Shown here piece by piece: positions 1 to 8,900 of a stretch of 33,677 bases of DNA. The stretch's first letter is position 1; every line of letters begins with the position of its first letter. Under the pieces are notes generated by a model, which saw only the letters and a list, made by a program, of their open reading frames with translations, searched no databases and was not told where the DNA came from. Position numbers and translations under genes: made by a program. Source of the DNA: CAYYGL01 sp964471235. Its GTDB lineage: Bacteria > Calditrichota > Calditrichia > RBG-13-44-9 > J075. The stretch lies in the NCBI GenBank assembly GCA_964471235.1, contig CAYYGL010000030.1, forward strand, positions 1 to 33,677, given 5' to 3'.

Positions 1-283
1 CTCACCCAACCCCTCCCGCCCCAAAAAACGGGGCACCCTCCCCTTCCCTCTCCTGCCAGGAGAGGGAAGGGGAGGGTTGGGGTGGGGATGGGTGAGGTCC
101 GTTTCTGATGATGACGGCAATACGCTAAAAAATACCGGTTACCCCTTCGGAGAATCTTTTACCACAGAATAATGCTGAATATGAGATTCTCTGAAGGTGT
201 CTATGACCGACATTCCGATGGTCAACTAAAGTTTAGAGTCGGAAGCCGGAATAACAAAAATGGGCATATAACTGAATAGTTAC
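1..283. repeat. Composite intergenic repeat, copy A
   Basis: The first 32 bases are the exact reverse complement of 22643-22674. Bases 35-54 and 58-77 form a perfect 20-bp stem with a 3-base loop. Bases 203-283, read in reverse complement, align with 22512-22595 at roughly three quarters identity, by eye, and end at the core CTGAATAGTTAC (272-283). A segment at about 101-200 has no counterpart in the other copy and carries its own 14-bp inverted repeat (144-157 with 184-197, one G-T pair). There is no open frame and no transposase. It reads as a non-coding dispersed element rather than a gene relic. Confidence 0.75.
144..197. repeat. 14-bp inverted repeat with 26-nt spacer
   Basis: CCTTCGGAGAATCT (144-157) pairs with AGATTCTCTGAAGG (184-197) with one wobble. 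It lies in the part of copy A that is absent from copy B, so it may be a separate small palindromic insertion. There is no T-run after it, so it is a poor terminator candidate. Confidence 0.6.
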
Positions 284-320
284 GATATCGATTTCTAAAA
301 CTCACATCAGGAGGGATATC

Positions 321-752
321 ATGAAACAGCTAACCTTTTTAGGTGCGTTACTGCTCTTGTTGGGCTGCACCCAAAATCACCTCGCCGGAAACCCACCCCC
401 CGGCATCACCCTCACCACAGACAAATCGAGCTATCACTCCGGAGAACCAATTCATTTTAAACTGCGGAACAACTCCGGCGCCGGTATGATTGTGGGCTAC
501 CGCTGCGGCAGCTTTCTGGAATTCTCTTATCAAAAAAAAGAGCAAGGCGAATGGCAGGGAATCCTTGACTTTGATTACCCCCTGTGCCCCACCACCAGGA
601 AGGAGATTGCCACCGGTACTGCCCTTAGCGATTCCCTATCGACGGATATGTTCAACGCAAAGGGGGTTTTTCGGCTGGTTCTGGGGTTTAATCCGAAGAA
701 ACAGGCGGATGTTACCAGACGAATCTATTCAAACGAATTTAAGATAGAGTAG
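321..752 (+). CDS. Small putative lipoprotein, Ig-like fold
   Basis: A 143-residue protein. The N-terminus is a lipoprotein signal: a charged start, a leucine-rich core and the lipobox LLGC, with cysteine at about residue 16. The mature part begins with a proline-rich linker and then a segment (LTTDKSSYHSGEPIHFKLRN) typical of Ig-like beta-sandwich domains that start with 'xYxxGExIxFxLxN'. The rest is beta-rich and ends in FKIE, as such domains often do. A strong ribosome binding site, AGGAGGG (309-315), fixes the ATG start. I do not recognise a specific function. It probably sits on the outer or inner membrane facing the periplasm. The next gene downstream is also a lipoprotein on the same strand, 99 bases away, so the two may be co-transcribed. 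Confidence 0.8.
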   Translation: MKQLTFLGALLLLLGCTQNHLAGNPPPGITLTTDKSSYHSGEPIHFKLRNNSGAGMIVGYRCGSFLEFSYQKKEQGEWQGILDFDYPLCPTTRKEIATGTALSDSLSTDMFNAKGVFRLVLGFNPKKQADVTRRIYSNEFKIE

Positions 753-851
753 CCTGTTTGATTTCAGCTTTTTGGGGAGAGATGGGATTGCTCATTGTAT
801 TGAAAGAGTGGGTTTCTCCCGTAAACCATTCACAAATACCGGAAATGAGAA

Positions 852-1730
852 ATGAAACTCCACACTGTTTTTCAAAAAATGCCATTGGGCATGTTTGTTC
901 TTTTAGTCTCGATTTTAGTGGGGTGCAAGCGGGATAAATCACCCCTTGGAATCTTCCAGAACATTGACCCGGAAGTCGTGGGAGATTGGTATCATGTTGA
1001 CGTCAACACTTCACCGGGAAGTCCCCCTATCTCGATTCACGGAATTCGTATTTTGGAAAACGGTAAAGTTAAGAGCCTGGCAGTGGAGACCGCAACCGGG
1101 AAGTTAGCCCTGCTCGATACAATTAGCCGGGGGAAATTCAATTATTTTATCAACGGTACGTTGGATTTTGAACCCTATCGCGTCGGGTTTACATTTCCTT
1201 TACCCTTCCGCTCCACCTACCAAATTACCGGCAATACGTTGTTGATTGCCAATGGGGAACAACACTGGCTTTTCGCATCTACTTTTCAGAAATCAGCAGT
1301 CGGCCAGGTGGTTACCACCCCGGTGGTATCTCAATTTATGATGGTCGTCGATAGTACGGTCATGTATAATTCACCGGTGGCAAGGAGACCTTCCGCTTTT
1401 GCCGCTTATGATGAATTTCAGGATCATCATCAATTGATGATCCAAGCCACCAGTGGAAATCATAACCTGACATTCTCTTTGGATGACTTTACCGGGGTTG
1501 GTAACTATCTTATTGGCACGGAACAATCCGGAGATGCCCACTATTCGATATGGTCCGGAGATGTAGCCTTTGTTTATGGGGTAACCAAACCCATCGCCGG
1601 CAGCATAGCGGTGGAGACATTTGATCTCAACAGCGGGCAGTGTTCCGGTTCTTTTGAGGTGGAGTTGAGCATGGCAGGCGAGGATTCCCTCAACATTCAT
1701 GGAACTTTTACTATCCCGGTTTATGATTGA
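852..1730 (+). CDS. Putative lipoprotein, unknown function
   Basis: A 292-residue protein with a lipoprotein signal peptide: a hydrophobic stretch ends in LVGC (cysteine near residue 25) and is followed by charged residues. The mature protein is beta-rich. It contains GDWYHVD and GIRILENGKVKSLAVE, resembling the opening of lipocalin-like or META-like single-domain beta proteins, and a later segment (about 150-290) that looks like a second beta domain. No catalytic motif is visible. The ribosome binding site is weak (GGAAATGAG before the ATG). Its 3' end overlaps the convergent zinc-protein gene by 10 bases. It may form a transcription unit with the lipoprotein upstream. The function is unknown. 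Confidence 0.75.
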   Translation: MKLHTVFQKMPLGMFVLLVSILVGCKRDKSPLGIFQNIDPEVVGDWYHVDVNTSPGSPPISIHGIRILENGKVKSLAVETATGKLALLDTISRGKFNYFINGTLDFEPYRVGFTFPLPFRSTYQITGNTLLIANGEQHWLFASTFQKSAVGQVVTTPVVSQFMMVVDSTVMYNSPVARRPSAFAAYDEFQDHHQLMIQATSGNHNLTFSLDDFTGVGNYLIGTEQSGDAHYSIWSGDVAFVYGVTKPIAGSIAVETFDLNSGQCSGSFEVELSMAGEDSLNIHGTFTIPVYD

Positions 1731-1999
1731 GTTTTTTCCGTTGGGTGGGCATCCATCAAATGATACAAAAACAGGTCGAACGCTACCAGGCGGATTTCCC
1801 GCACGTAGGCTTGCAAATCTGCCGGGCGTTTTTTTAGGGGTTTGCGCCAGTGCTCCTGGCAAATTGGGCAGGTGAGTTCGTACATCATCTTGCCGGTTAC
1901 CTTATGTACAAACACCTTCACTTCCTGTTCATGGTGGTCAATTAAATGGGCATGCAGGTCCATCCGGTGGCCTTCAAATTTGCAAAAGGGGCATTGCAT
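1721..1999 (-). CDS. Small C2H2-like zinc-binding protein
   Basis: A 92-residue protein. Residues 3-22 show C-x2-C-x11-H-x3-H, the spacing of a classical C2H2 zinc finger (CPFC, then HAHLIDHH). A second pair CPIC (about 44-47) is matched near the C-terminus by HLMDAH, so a second zinc site with a long insert is likely. The gene begins one base after the stop of the winged-helix gene (TGA-T-ATG), which indicates translational coupling, and the two products may act together. Its 3' end overlaps the convergent lipoprotein gene by 10 bases. DNA or RNA binding is plausible but is inferred only from the fold pattern. Confidence 0.75.
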   Translation of the reverse strand: MQCPFCKFEGHRMDLHAHLIDHHEQEVKVFVHKVTGKMMYELTCPICQEHWRKPLKKRPADLQAYVREIRLVAFDLFLYHLMDAHPTEKTQS

Positions 2000-2000
2000 A

Positions 2001-2522
2001 TCACTTACCTTCCTTATCGATTCCCAGGAGTGTTGGCAACTTTGCCTGGATGCGCCTGGTGACCCCGGTTTGAATCTCCCGGATCACTGCTGCCAATTCA
2101 TCCCCGGCGGGGCTGTTCAGATACTTCCCCCGGTCATAATCCCGCACCACAAAACCGCGCTGCATCAAAGTGCTCAACCGTTCCTGTAAGGTTAACTCGT
2201 TCATTTTCAGAGAAGCCGCCAATTCTGCAGCGCTTTGGTCTCCCTTTCGGGCAAGCTCATCTAAAATCCGGAAGTTATCGGTCTCCAGCACATCCCGAAG
2301 TGTTAAAAGCACAAAATCCAGGGCAGCCTGTTCGTCGTCAACTTCGCCGGCACCCCCTGCTTCCGATTCCGGGTCCTTTTTTTCCACCGGCATCAAATTG
2401 GAACCCACCGCTACGAAAGAGTCATACTGCATCCAGGAACGGGCTAAAAACTGAATTTGCTGCCAGATAGCATCGGCAATGGGGTCTATAAATTCCCGAT
2501 GAGATTGGGTTGGTTCCGTCAT
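2001..2522 (-). CDS. Winged-helix transcriptional regulator
   Basis: A 173-residue protein. Residues of about 78-145 form a winged helix-turn-helix of the ArsR/MarR style: TDNFRILDELARKGDQSAAE is helix 1-2, SLKMNELTLQERLSTLMQRG is the recognition region, and FVVRDYDRGKYLNSPAG is the wing. The N-terminal 75 residues are partly helical with an acidic, glycine-rich linker (about 48-66) and match nothing I know. The gene is followed one base later by the small zinc protein. No ligand- or metal-binding cysteine pair is visible, so the signal is unknown. Confidence 0.8.
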   Translation of the reverse strand: MTEPTQSHREFIDPIADAIWQQIQFLARSWMQYDSFVAVGSNLMPVEKKDPESEAGGAGEVDDEQAALDFVLLTLRDVLETDNFRILDELARKGDQSAAELAASLKMNELTLQERLSTLMQRGFVVRDYDRGKYLNSPAGDELAAVIREIQTGVTRRIQAKLPTLLGIDKEGK

Positions 2523-2607
2523 GTTCTCACCCCTGTCATTATTGCTTTGGTTTATTCCGGATAGAGGCAGGAAATGCCTTCTGTAAATTCCGGATACAAA
2601 TATTGGT

Positions 2608-2624
2608 GCAGGCGTGAAGCCTGC
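2608..2624. repeat. Short perfect hairpin (GCAGGC/GCCTGC)
   Basis: A 6-bp perfect stem with the 5-base loop GTGAA lies between the NtrC-type regulator and the winged-helix gene, both on the minus strand. It could be a small dispersed palindrome or a weak processing signal. It has no T-run. Confidence 0.4.
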
Positions 2625-2681
2625 GGTTACCGGAATGTTACGACTCGCTGGTGGGACAACAGAAACTTTGGCGCTCCCTCT

Positions 2682-4079
2682 TCATTCCTTAAAATCCCAC
2701 TTACTAATCCCATAGCGTTTCATTTTCTCACAAAAATTTTTATAATGGAGACCGGCACTTTGTGCAGCCGCAGAGATATTCCCACCATGTTTGCGTAAAA
2801 TTCGGATGATGTATTCTTTCTCAAAATTGCCAATGAGTTCCTCTTTCAGTGTTTTCAAGGGGATATTCTCATTCACAAAATACCGAAAGCTCACTTCGGT
2901 TTTGGGCTTCAGACAGACAGAGATGGTTTGGGAGGAGATTTGTTCCCCTTTTTCCATAATTACGGCTCGCTCAATGACATTCTCCAATTGCCGCACATTG
3001 CCGGGCCAGTTGTAGGTCATCAGCCGGGCGATGGCATCCGGTTCAAAATCAAATATCTGTTTATTGAATTTGGGGGCATACAATTTTAAGAAATGAAATG
3101 CCAACAACGGGACATCATCCAACCGTTCCCGCAGCGGCGGCAGCTCAATGGGAATGACGTTCAGACGATAGAATAAATCGTCTCGAAATTCCCCGGCAGC
3201 AACTGCCTTTTCCAGGTGCTTATTGGTCGCTGAGATAATTCGCACATCCACCTGGATGGTTTTATTCCCTCCCACCCGTTCAAATTCCTTCTCCTGCAGC
3301 ACCCGCAGCAATTTGGACTGGGTGGAAAGAGGAATATCCCCGATCTCGTCAAAAAACAGGGTGCCGCCATCGGCTTGTTCCACCCGACCGATTCGGGTGC
3401 GCAGCGCCCCGGTGAACGCCCCCTTTTCATGACCGAACAATTCGCTTTCCAGCAGCGTTTCCGATAATGCCGCACAGTTCACCCGAATGAACGCCTCCCC
3501 CCGGCGGGGACTGTTAAAATGCAATGCCCGGGCAATCAACTCCTTTCCGGTGCCGGTTTCGCCCCGGATTAAAACCGTGGCATCGGTCTCCGCCACTTCA
3601 CCGATCAAATCAAATATGGCTTGCATCTTCTCATTTTTTCCGATGATTTGATCAAAACTGTAACGAGAGGTAACTTCCTGACGCAGCCGCTTCACCTCGG
3701 TTTTCAGCGTCTGCTGCTCCACAGCATGTTGCACCACGGTCAGCAATTCATCATAATTCACCGGCTTGGTTAAATAATTTACCGCCCCCATTTGCATGGC
3801 TTGCACTGCCTGCTCAATACTACCGTGGGCGGTTACCAGTATTACCGGTACGTCAATCCCCAGCCGGTTAATCTCCGAGAGCACATCGAGCCCGGTTAAT
3901 TCCGGCATCAGGTAGTCGACTATCACGGTGTCATACGGTTCATTCTTTAATTTTTCCAGGGCAATAAAACCGTTTTCCGCCGTGGAAACGGAATAGCCCT
4001 CTTTTCGCAGGTTAGCCTCCATCACTTTTAAGATGGCCGGCTCATCATCAATGACTAAGATAGTGTTTCGTGTCTTCAT
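2682..4079 (-). CDS. NtrC-family sigma-54-dependent response regulator
   Basis: 465 residues from the ATG at 4079. A longer frame exists to 4172, but the receiver domain begins right after this ATG. The receiver (about 5-120) has D11/D12, phospho-acceptor D55 and K105. The AAA+ domain (about 145-375) has Walker A GETGTGKE (173-180), the sigma-54 contact loop GAFTGA and Walker B GTLFFDEIG. The C-terminus is a Fis-type helix-turn-helix (NISAAAQSAGLHYKNFCEKM). When phosphorylated it should drive open-complex formation by sigma-54 RNA polymerase. It overlaps the 3' end of the histidine kinase gene by about 32 bases, so the two are coupled and form a pair. I found no clear sigma-54 promoter (TGGC-N8-TTGC type) in the intergenic regions, so its targets are not evident here. 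Confidence 0.95.
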   Translation of the reverse strand: MKTRNTILVIDDEPAILKVMEANLRKEGYSVSTAENGFIALEKLKNEPYDTVIVDYLMPELTGLDVLSEINRLGIDVPVILVTAHGSIEQAVQAMQMGAVNYLTKPVNYDELLTVVQHAVEQQTLKTEVKRLRQEVTSRYSFDQIIGKNEKMQAIFDLIGEVAETDATVLIRGETGTGKELIARALHFNSPRRGEAFIRVNCAALSETLLESELFGHEKGAFTGALRTRIGRVEQADGGTLFFDEIGDIPLSTQSKLLRVLQEKEFERVGGNKTIQVDVRIISATNKHLEKAVAAGEFRDDLFYRLNVIPIELPPLRERLDDVPLLAFHFLKLYAPKFNKQIFDFEPDAIARLMTYNWPGNVRQLENVIERAVIMEKGEQISSQTISVCLKPKTEVSFRYFVNENIPLKTLKEELIGNFEKEYIIRILRKHGGNISAAAQSAGLHYKNFCEKMKRYGISKWDFKE

Positions 4080-5586
4080 GTTTCTTTGGATGGAGGGGTA
4101 AAGTGATTTGAATTTCCGTTCCCTGGCCATAAAGGCTGTGGACTTCAATCTTTCCCTGGTGATGTTCCACAATTTTTTTGACGATGGTCAATCCCAGACC
4201 GCTGCCCCGGGTTTTGGTGGTATAAAACGGCTTAAAAATCTCATCACACTGCACCGATTCGATACCGCAGCCATCATCACGGATGCTTAACCGAATTGCG
4301 GAATTCCCTTCCCAATTCCCATTGCCGGAATATTCCGGAAACGCCTTAATTCGTAAATTTCCTCCCACATCCATGGCATCAATGGCATTCAGGATTAAAT
4401 TCACCAGAGCTCGTTCCATCTGGAATTCATCCAGTGGAATTTCCGGCAGCCGGGGGTCTACGTCCTGAATGACGTGAATCGCTTTCTCATTCAACTGGTT
4501 GCGGGTAATAACCAGCGCCTTTTCAATCACCTGCTCCATCCGCCCCGGTTGAAACGCCGGTTTTAATGGACGAGACAAATCCAACAACTCCGTCGCCACA
4601 TGGTTTACCCGTTCTACCTGTTCTTCGATTAATTGAATATAGCTCCCCATTTCCGAATCGGTGATGCAGCTTTGCAGGTAGTGAGTTGCCCCTTTAATGG
4701 CGTTCAACGGATTCCGCACCTCATGCGCCACCTTGGCTGCCATTTCACCGATCTCTGCCAGCCGGTGAGAACTCTCCAGCCGGGCTTGCATCTGTACGGC
4801 ATCGGTAACATCTTTTACATATTCGATAATCTGCTCCACTTCACCGGCTTCGTTATACAACGGAAAATCATGTATCTCCAGAATTCGTTCCTGCCCGTTT
4901 TCGGTGAGATTCTTGGTACAATAGGAACTGACATGTTCCCCGCATTGGAACGTCTCATTCGCCCGGCAGAAACTGCAATGCTGATTGGTACCGTTGCACA
5001 TGGTATAGCAGTGCTGCCCAATAATCTCTTTCATAGAACGACTCATAAACCCTTCGATCACCGGGTTGGCGCCGATGATCCGGTAGTCTTTATCCAGGAT
5101 CATGATTCCATCGGAAATGCCGTTAAAAATTGCTTCCAGTCGACTTTTGCTGTTAAACAATTCCTGGGAAACCCGTTCCGCCTTTTCCTTGGCATGAGTC
5201 AACTCTTCGATGGTCCGCTTTAAATGGGTTACCATGTGCTGGAACCCTTCAAACAAACGGTCCATCTCATCCATGCGAGATTTACGCGGCTCCACGGCAA
5301 TTTGCACATCCAGATTCCCCTGCTTTACGTCATAGACTTTCTCGGTCAGGTATACCACCGGTTGGATCATATACCGGGAAATGGCAAAGGTGCCCCCGAC
5401 GCCAATCAAAATATAGAATCCGGCAACTACCAGCAGATAAAGCGGAGAATAAGCGCCGTTGATGGAAATCCAACTATGGAGAGCAAGACTGCCAATCAGA
5501 ACTGTCATCACAATGGTGGTGATGGTCAACAGGATGAATTTATACTTCAACCCGGTTTGTTTAAGCAGCTTGATGGATGACTTCAT
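4048..5586 (-). CDS. Membrane histidine kinase with HAMP and Cys-rich PAS
   Basis: 512 residues. Two transmembrane helices (about 15-38 and 47-70) are separated by a very short loop, so there is little periplasmic sensor. A HAMP domain follows (about 71-125), then a PAS domain (about 145-265) with six cysteines at 193, 197, 204, 207, 215 and 223. Next come HisKA with H288 (AHEVRNPL) and HATPase_c with N400, the G1 box DDGCGI and GSGLGL (461-466). The order matches NtrB/AtoS-type kinases that partner NtrC regulators. The cysteine pattern GxxCY...C..C resembles PAS domains with metal or redox cofactors, so sensing probably happens in the cytoplasm. The start has no strong ribosome binding site. 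The gene diverges from the channel-like gene across a 350-base gap. Confidence 0.93.
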   Translation of the reverse strand: MKSSIKLLKQTGLKYKFILLTITTIVMTVLIGSLALHSWISINGAYSPLYLLVVAGFYILIGVGGTFAISRYMIQPVVYLTEKVYDVKQGNLDVQIAVEPRKSRMDEMDRLFEGFQHMVTHLKRTIEELTHAKEKAERVSQELFNSKSRLEAIFNGISDGIMILDKDYRIIGANPVIEGFMSRSMKEIIGQHCYTMCNGTNQHCSFCRANETFQCGEHVSSYCTKNLTENGQERILEIHDFPLYNEAGEVEQIIEYVKDVTDAVQMQARLESSHRLAEIGEMAAKVAHEVRNPLNAIKGATHYLQSCITDSEMGSYIQLIEEQVERVNHVATELLDLSRPLKPAFQPGRMEQVIEKALVITRNQLNEKAIHVIQDVDPRLPEIPLDEFQMERALVNLILNAIDAMDVGGNLRIKAFPEYSGNGNWEGNSAIRLSIRDDGCGIESVQCDEIFKPFYTTKTRGSGLGLTIVKKIVEHHQGKIEVHSLYGQGTEIQITLPLHPKKHEDTKHYLSH

Positions 5587-5936
5587 ACTAGTATTTCCAT
5601 TTTATTTTGAGTCAATTACGGACATCCCCTGGCATGAAGCGACTTCGGAACGATAGAAGGAGACGATATTTAGCTATTTTGATGCAGGGGCTCTGAATGA
5701 TTCCGACAATCGATTTACGAACATTACCATAAAAGAATATAGTTTATCTGTGTTGTATTTGCAAATTTTTCCCGCCGGAAAATGAACCAACCGACCGGGG
5801 GCAACAAACAGCCTCCCGGCTTTCCGGGAAAAGATGATTTCTTTTTGCATAAATCATTCTAAGTGGGTAAACTCTTCCGATTCTGCTTCAGTGCGAACCA
5901 TTTGAATAGTTAAGATGACTAAATTGATTGACGGTT
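5587..5936. other. Divergent intergenic region with a short hairpin
   Basis: This 350-base gap lies between the divergent kinase and channel-like genes. A perfect 6-bp hairpin sits at 5814-5829 (TCCCGG, loop CTTT, CCGGGA). A degenerate copy of the GTAACTATTC core (as GAATAGTTAA) lies at 5904-5913. No clear promoter consensus was found. Promoters for both flanking genes must lie here. Confidence 0.4.
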
Positions 5937-8900
5937 ATGAACGGCACATTTAACTTCTTCGGCTTTCGAATTCCCCCAACCCATTTGCCCATTGAGTATC
6001 CCTTGCGCAGAAAGTGGGATGTTTCGAAATTCATTTTTTTCCTGTTTGTCTTCCCGGTATGTGTTGTTGCGATTATCTCCATGGGATGCGGTCTTCTGCT
6101 TTTTCCCCATATTTCAGTAAAGCACGCTATCGGGGTTTCCATTTGGCATATTCTCCTGTTACTTGGTTTTTTGTTGTTGCTTTGGGTTCCTTCCCTGTTA
6201 GCCATTGCTCCCTGGCTGGAGTGGGTAGAGACGATCCTGGTTATAATCCGGAGCCTGGGATTAGTGATGTTGATTCTGCTCTTATTTCCCCGGACATTAG
6301 CAGAAACTTTTTTTATCAACAAAGGGATGTGGGATCTAATACAGCTCACTGTTGCCGCTGGTATCCTTTTCTACATTGTAATCATTATATTCAATGCCCG
6401 CCACAGCCCATCCCGGGAAGTGCGCGCCGCAGAGGCACCCCGCAGCCGGAAATATCGGGAACGATGGGTCTGGTTTGATGCCATCACCCTGTTCCTGTTG
6501 TTTTTTTCCGCCATCGTACTGGAAGGATGGGTGCTGCTGCAATTCGGCAATAGTGCCATTTCTTTGCTACCGGATGAGATTTTTTTTCATAACAATTTCT
6601 TTTATAACGATTTGCATATCCGCATGCAGATGCTCTCCTGGCTGAGTTGTGCGATTTTAAACGGTTTGATCTTCTTTTTATGGCCCTGCCTGGGGAACCG
6701 GTTGATGAATGCGGTGCTCATACCGGTCACATTTCACGAAAGGGATATCTGGGGATTAATTCGAAACACCTATCGATATTTACGGCATTTTTACTGGGCG
6801 ATGCTGCTTAAACATCCCTTTTTGCTGCCCGGGGGACTGGCAATCAGCCTTATCTTATTGGTGATACCGATCATTTTTTACGCAGCCAAACAAACCGTTA
6901 TCCTGAGCATGATCACCCAGGCAGACGAATTTGTTCTGGCGCTGGGAGTTTTCTTCGCCTGGTTCAGTCCCTTAGCGTTATCAGTGGTCAAACCGGACAC
7001 CACATTTGGGGAATACTTCGAGCAGCGCCTTTCCAATCTGTTAATGGCGATTCAATCTCACACGGTATTTTTCGGATTTGGCAGCCTGGGGAAACGGGTG
7101 GTCGACCGGGAAGTGGGGCAGTTTTTCATCCAGGATCCCAACCGGAAAAAATATTTTATGGAAGTGATCACACCGGATATCCGGCTGGAATATATCTGCA
7201 CCCATGCGGTGGTGGTGGAGCAGGATCCGGCAGAGGTCATTTATGCGGGTCAAAATGATCTTCTGGGAACCTTTGGGGTGGTAAGCGCCCGGCGCCGGTT
7301 GTATGTCAGTAAAGACCCGGATGGCAATCTGATTCGCCCGGAGAAACGGATTTTGGTACCGGTAGTGGTGGGAAATGCCCGGGAACCGTTCATCAGCCCC
7401 CGGATTAACCTGGAGAGAGCCAAGTTGCTCATCAGCATGGTGCCGGACGAAGAAAGTGTTCAGATGAACTTCGAGCGGGCAGCCCGTTCCGGTATCAATG
7501 CCATCATCAGCATCGGGCGAAGCGACCAGATTTCCTTTTATACTTACCGTGCCCGGCACCGGCGGATTGTGCTGGTGTATCCCAAGCAAAACCAGGGACA
7601 CACCATGGGCAACCGCTTATGGGCGGCAATTCTGAAAATTCGTTCCATTGAAAGCGTGCTGAAGCAAGGGGAACTCCCCCGGGTGCTCATCCTCGGCAAC
7701 AGCAAAGCCAATCACTACATGTTAGAGACCCTGTGGGGCTACCTGCCCGGATCGTATGCCGAAAAAGCAGAAGCTATTAAACAGAATGTTGCCATCATCG
7801 TCATTTCCCCGGAACAGGAAAGCGGCTATCCGGTTCTGAAAGACGCCCGGACCGGGGAAGATGAGGTATTTGACAGGTATTGGGAGGCGACTTACGTTAC
7901 CGGCAGCAGCTATCCCCATCCGATTGAGGATGCCGATTGCTGTACCGGGTTGAAAATTAAAACCCGGCTGATTAATGATGTGGATACCATGGCAATTGAA
8001 GCCTGTATTGCCCGGCACCGCCCCCATATTATGATTATCGATCACGATGAGATGAATAAATTACGGCTGTTATTACCGCGTACAATTCGCTCCGTGGAGC
8101 GGCTTAAAAAACGGCTGAAGGAAGAATTTCTGATGCCCATGCTCCTGCTATGTACTTCCCGGGGAGAGGAGCGGGAATTGCAGCTTTTGGGAGATGTCTC
8201 CCGGTATTATAATGCCATGGGGAAACTCTATCAGGAGCCGCTGGCGATCTCCAACAGCTACCCTGCCCATGCCCGGTTCGATCATTATACCCGCGAGATT
8301 ATGGGAGAAACCATCATCGACTCTCTTTCCGACACCGAACAGATCATTGTGGGCGCCCGCAACAGTTTATTGCGGCATGAACAGTCCCTATCCAAAAAAT
8401 CGTTAAAGAAAAAATCACGAGCGGATCAATTCATTGAAATCTGCGGATGCCTGCCCAATCGACCGGGCGCATTAACCAATTACCTGAACCGTCTTGCCGG
8501 GTTAAGCTTTGTGCCCCCCTCCTCAAATATTATTAAAAGGCTCTGGCAGGCGCATCGAACCGACAGCACAAATGCCATCCCCCATCTCCCTTCGTTCCTC
8601 TACCTTCGCAAAATCACGTTAGACGATGCCGAAACCCGTGGATTTTCCCTTTCCGGTTATGCCGCCCTGGTGCCGATTGATGAGAGCTCTCCCATATTTC
8701 AGGAAAATTCCGGGCAGGAAAGTCTGGTGACCCGGGTATTTGCCAATGATGGGAACTCTTACGCCGAGAAGGAGATGGATCCCGACGCCAGATATGAAAA
8801 TATGGAAGAAGAGCTGCTCAAAAATCGGCTAAAAGCGGTGCCGGAGCCGCCGTTTCCCGGCGTGCCGGATGTAATTGATCTGCTAACGAAACGAGAAGGA

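Noticed and set aside
1..100. The G/C-rich hairpin as a simple terminator of an upstream gene
   Set aside because: It has no T-run, and its flanks recur at 22643-22674, so a dispersed repeat explains it better.
4633..5223. 196-codon plus-strand frame opposite the histidine kinase
   Set aside because: It is fully antisense to a gene with clear catalytic motifs and has no recognisable domain or ribosome binding site.
7000..7020. TTFGEYF in the channel-like protein as a potassium filter
   Set aside because: It lies directly before the RCK domain, with no inner pore helix after it, so the geometry is wrong for a filter.
7041..7601. 186-codon minus-strand frame opposite the RCK region
   Set aside because: It is antisense to the coding strand with its Rossmann motif and has no protein-like features.
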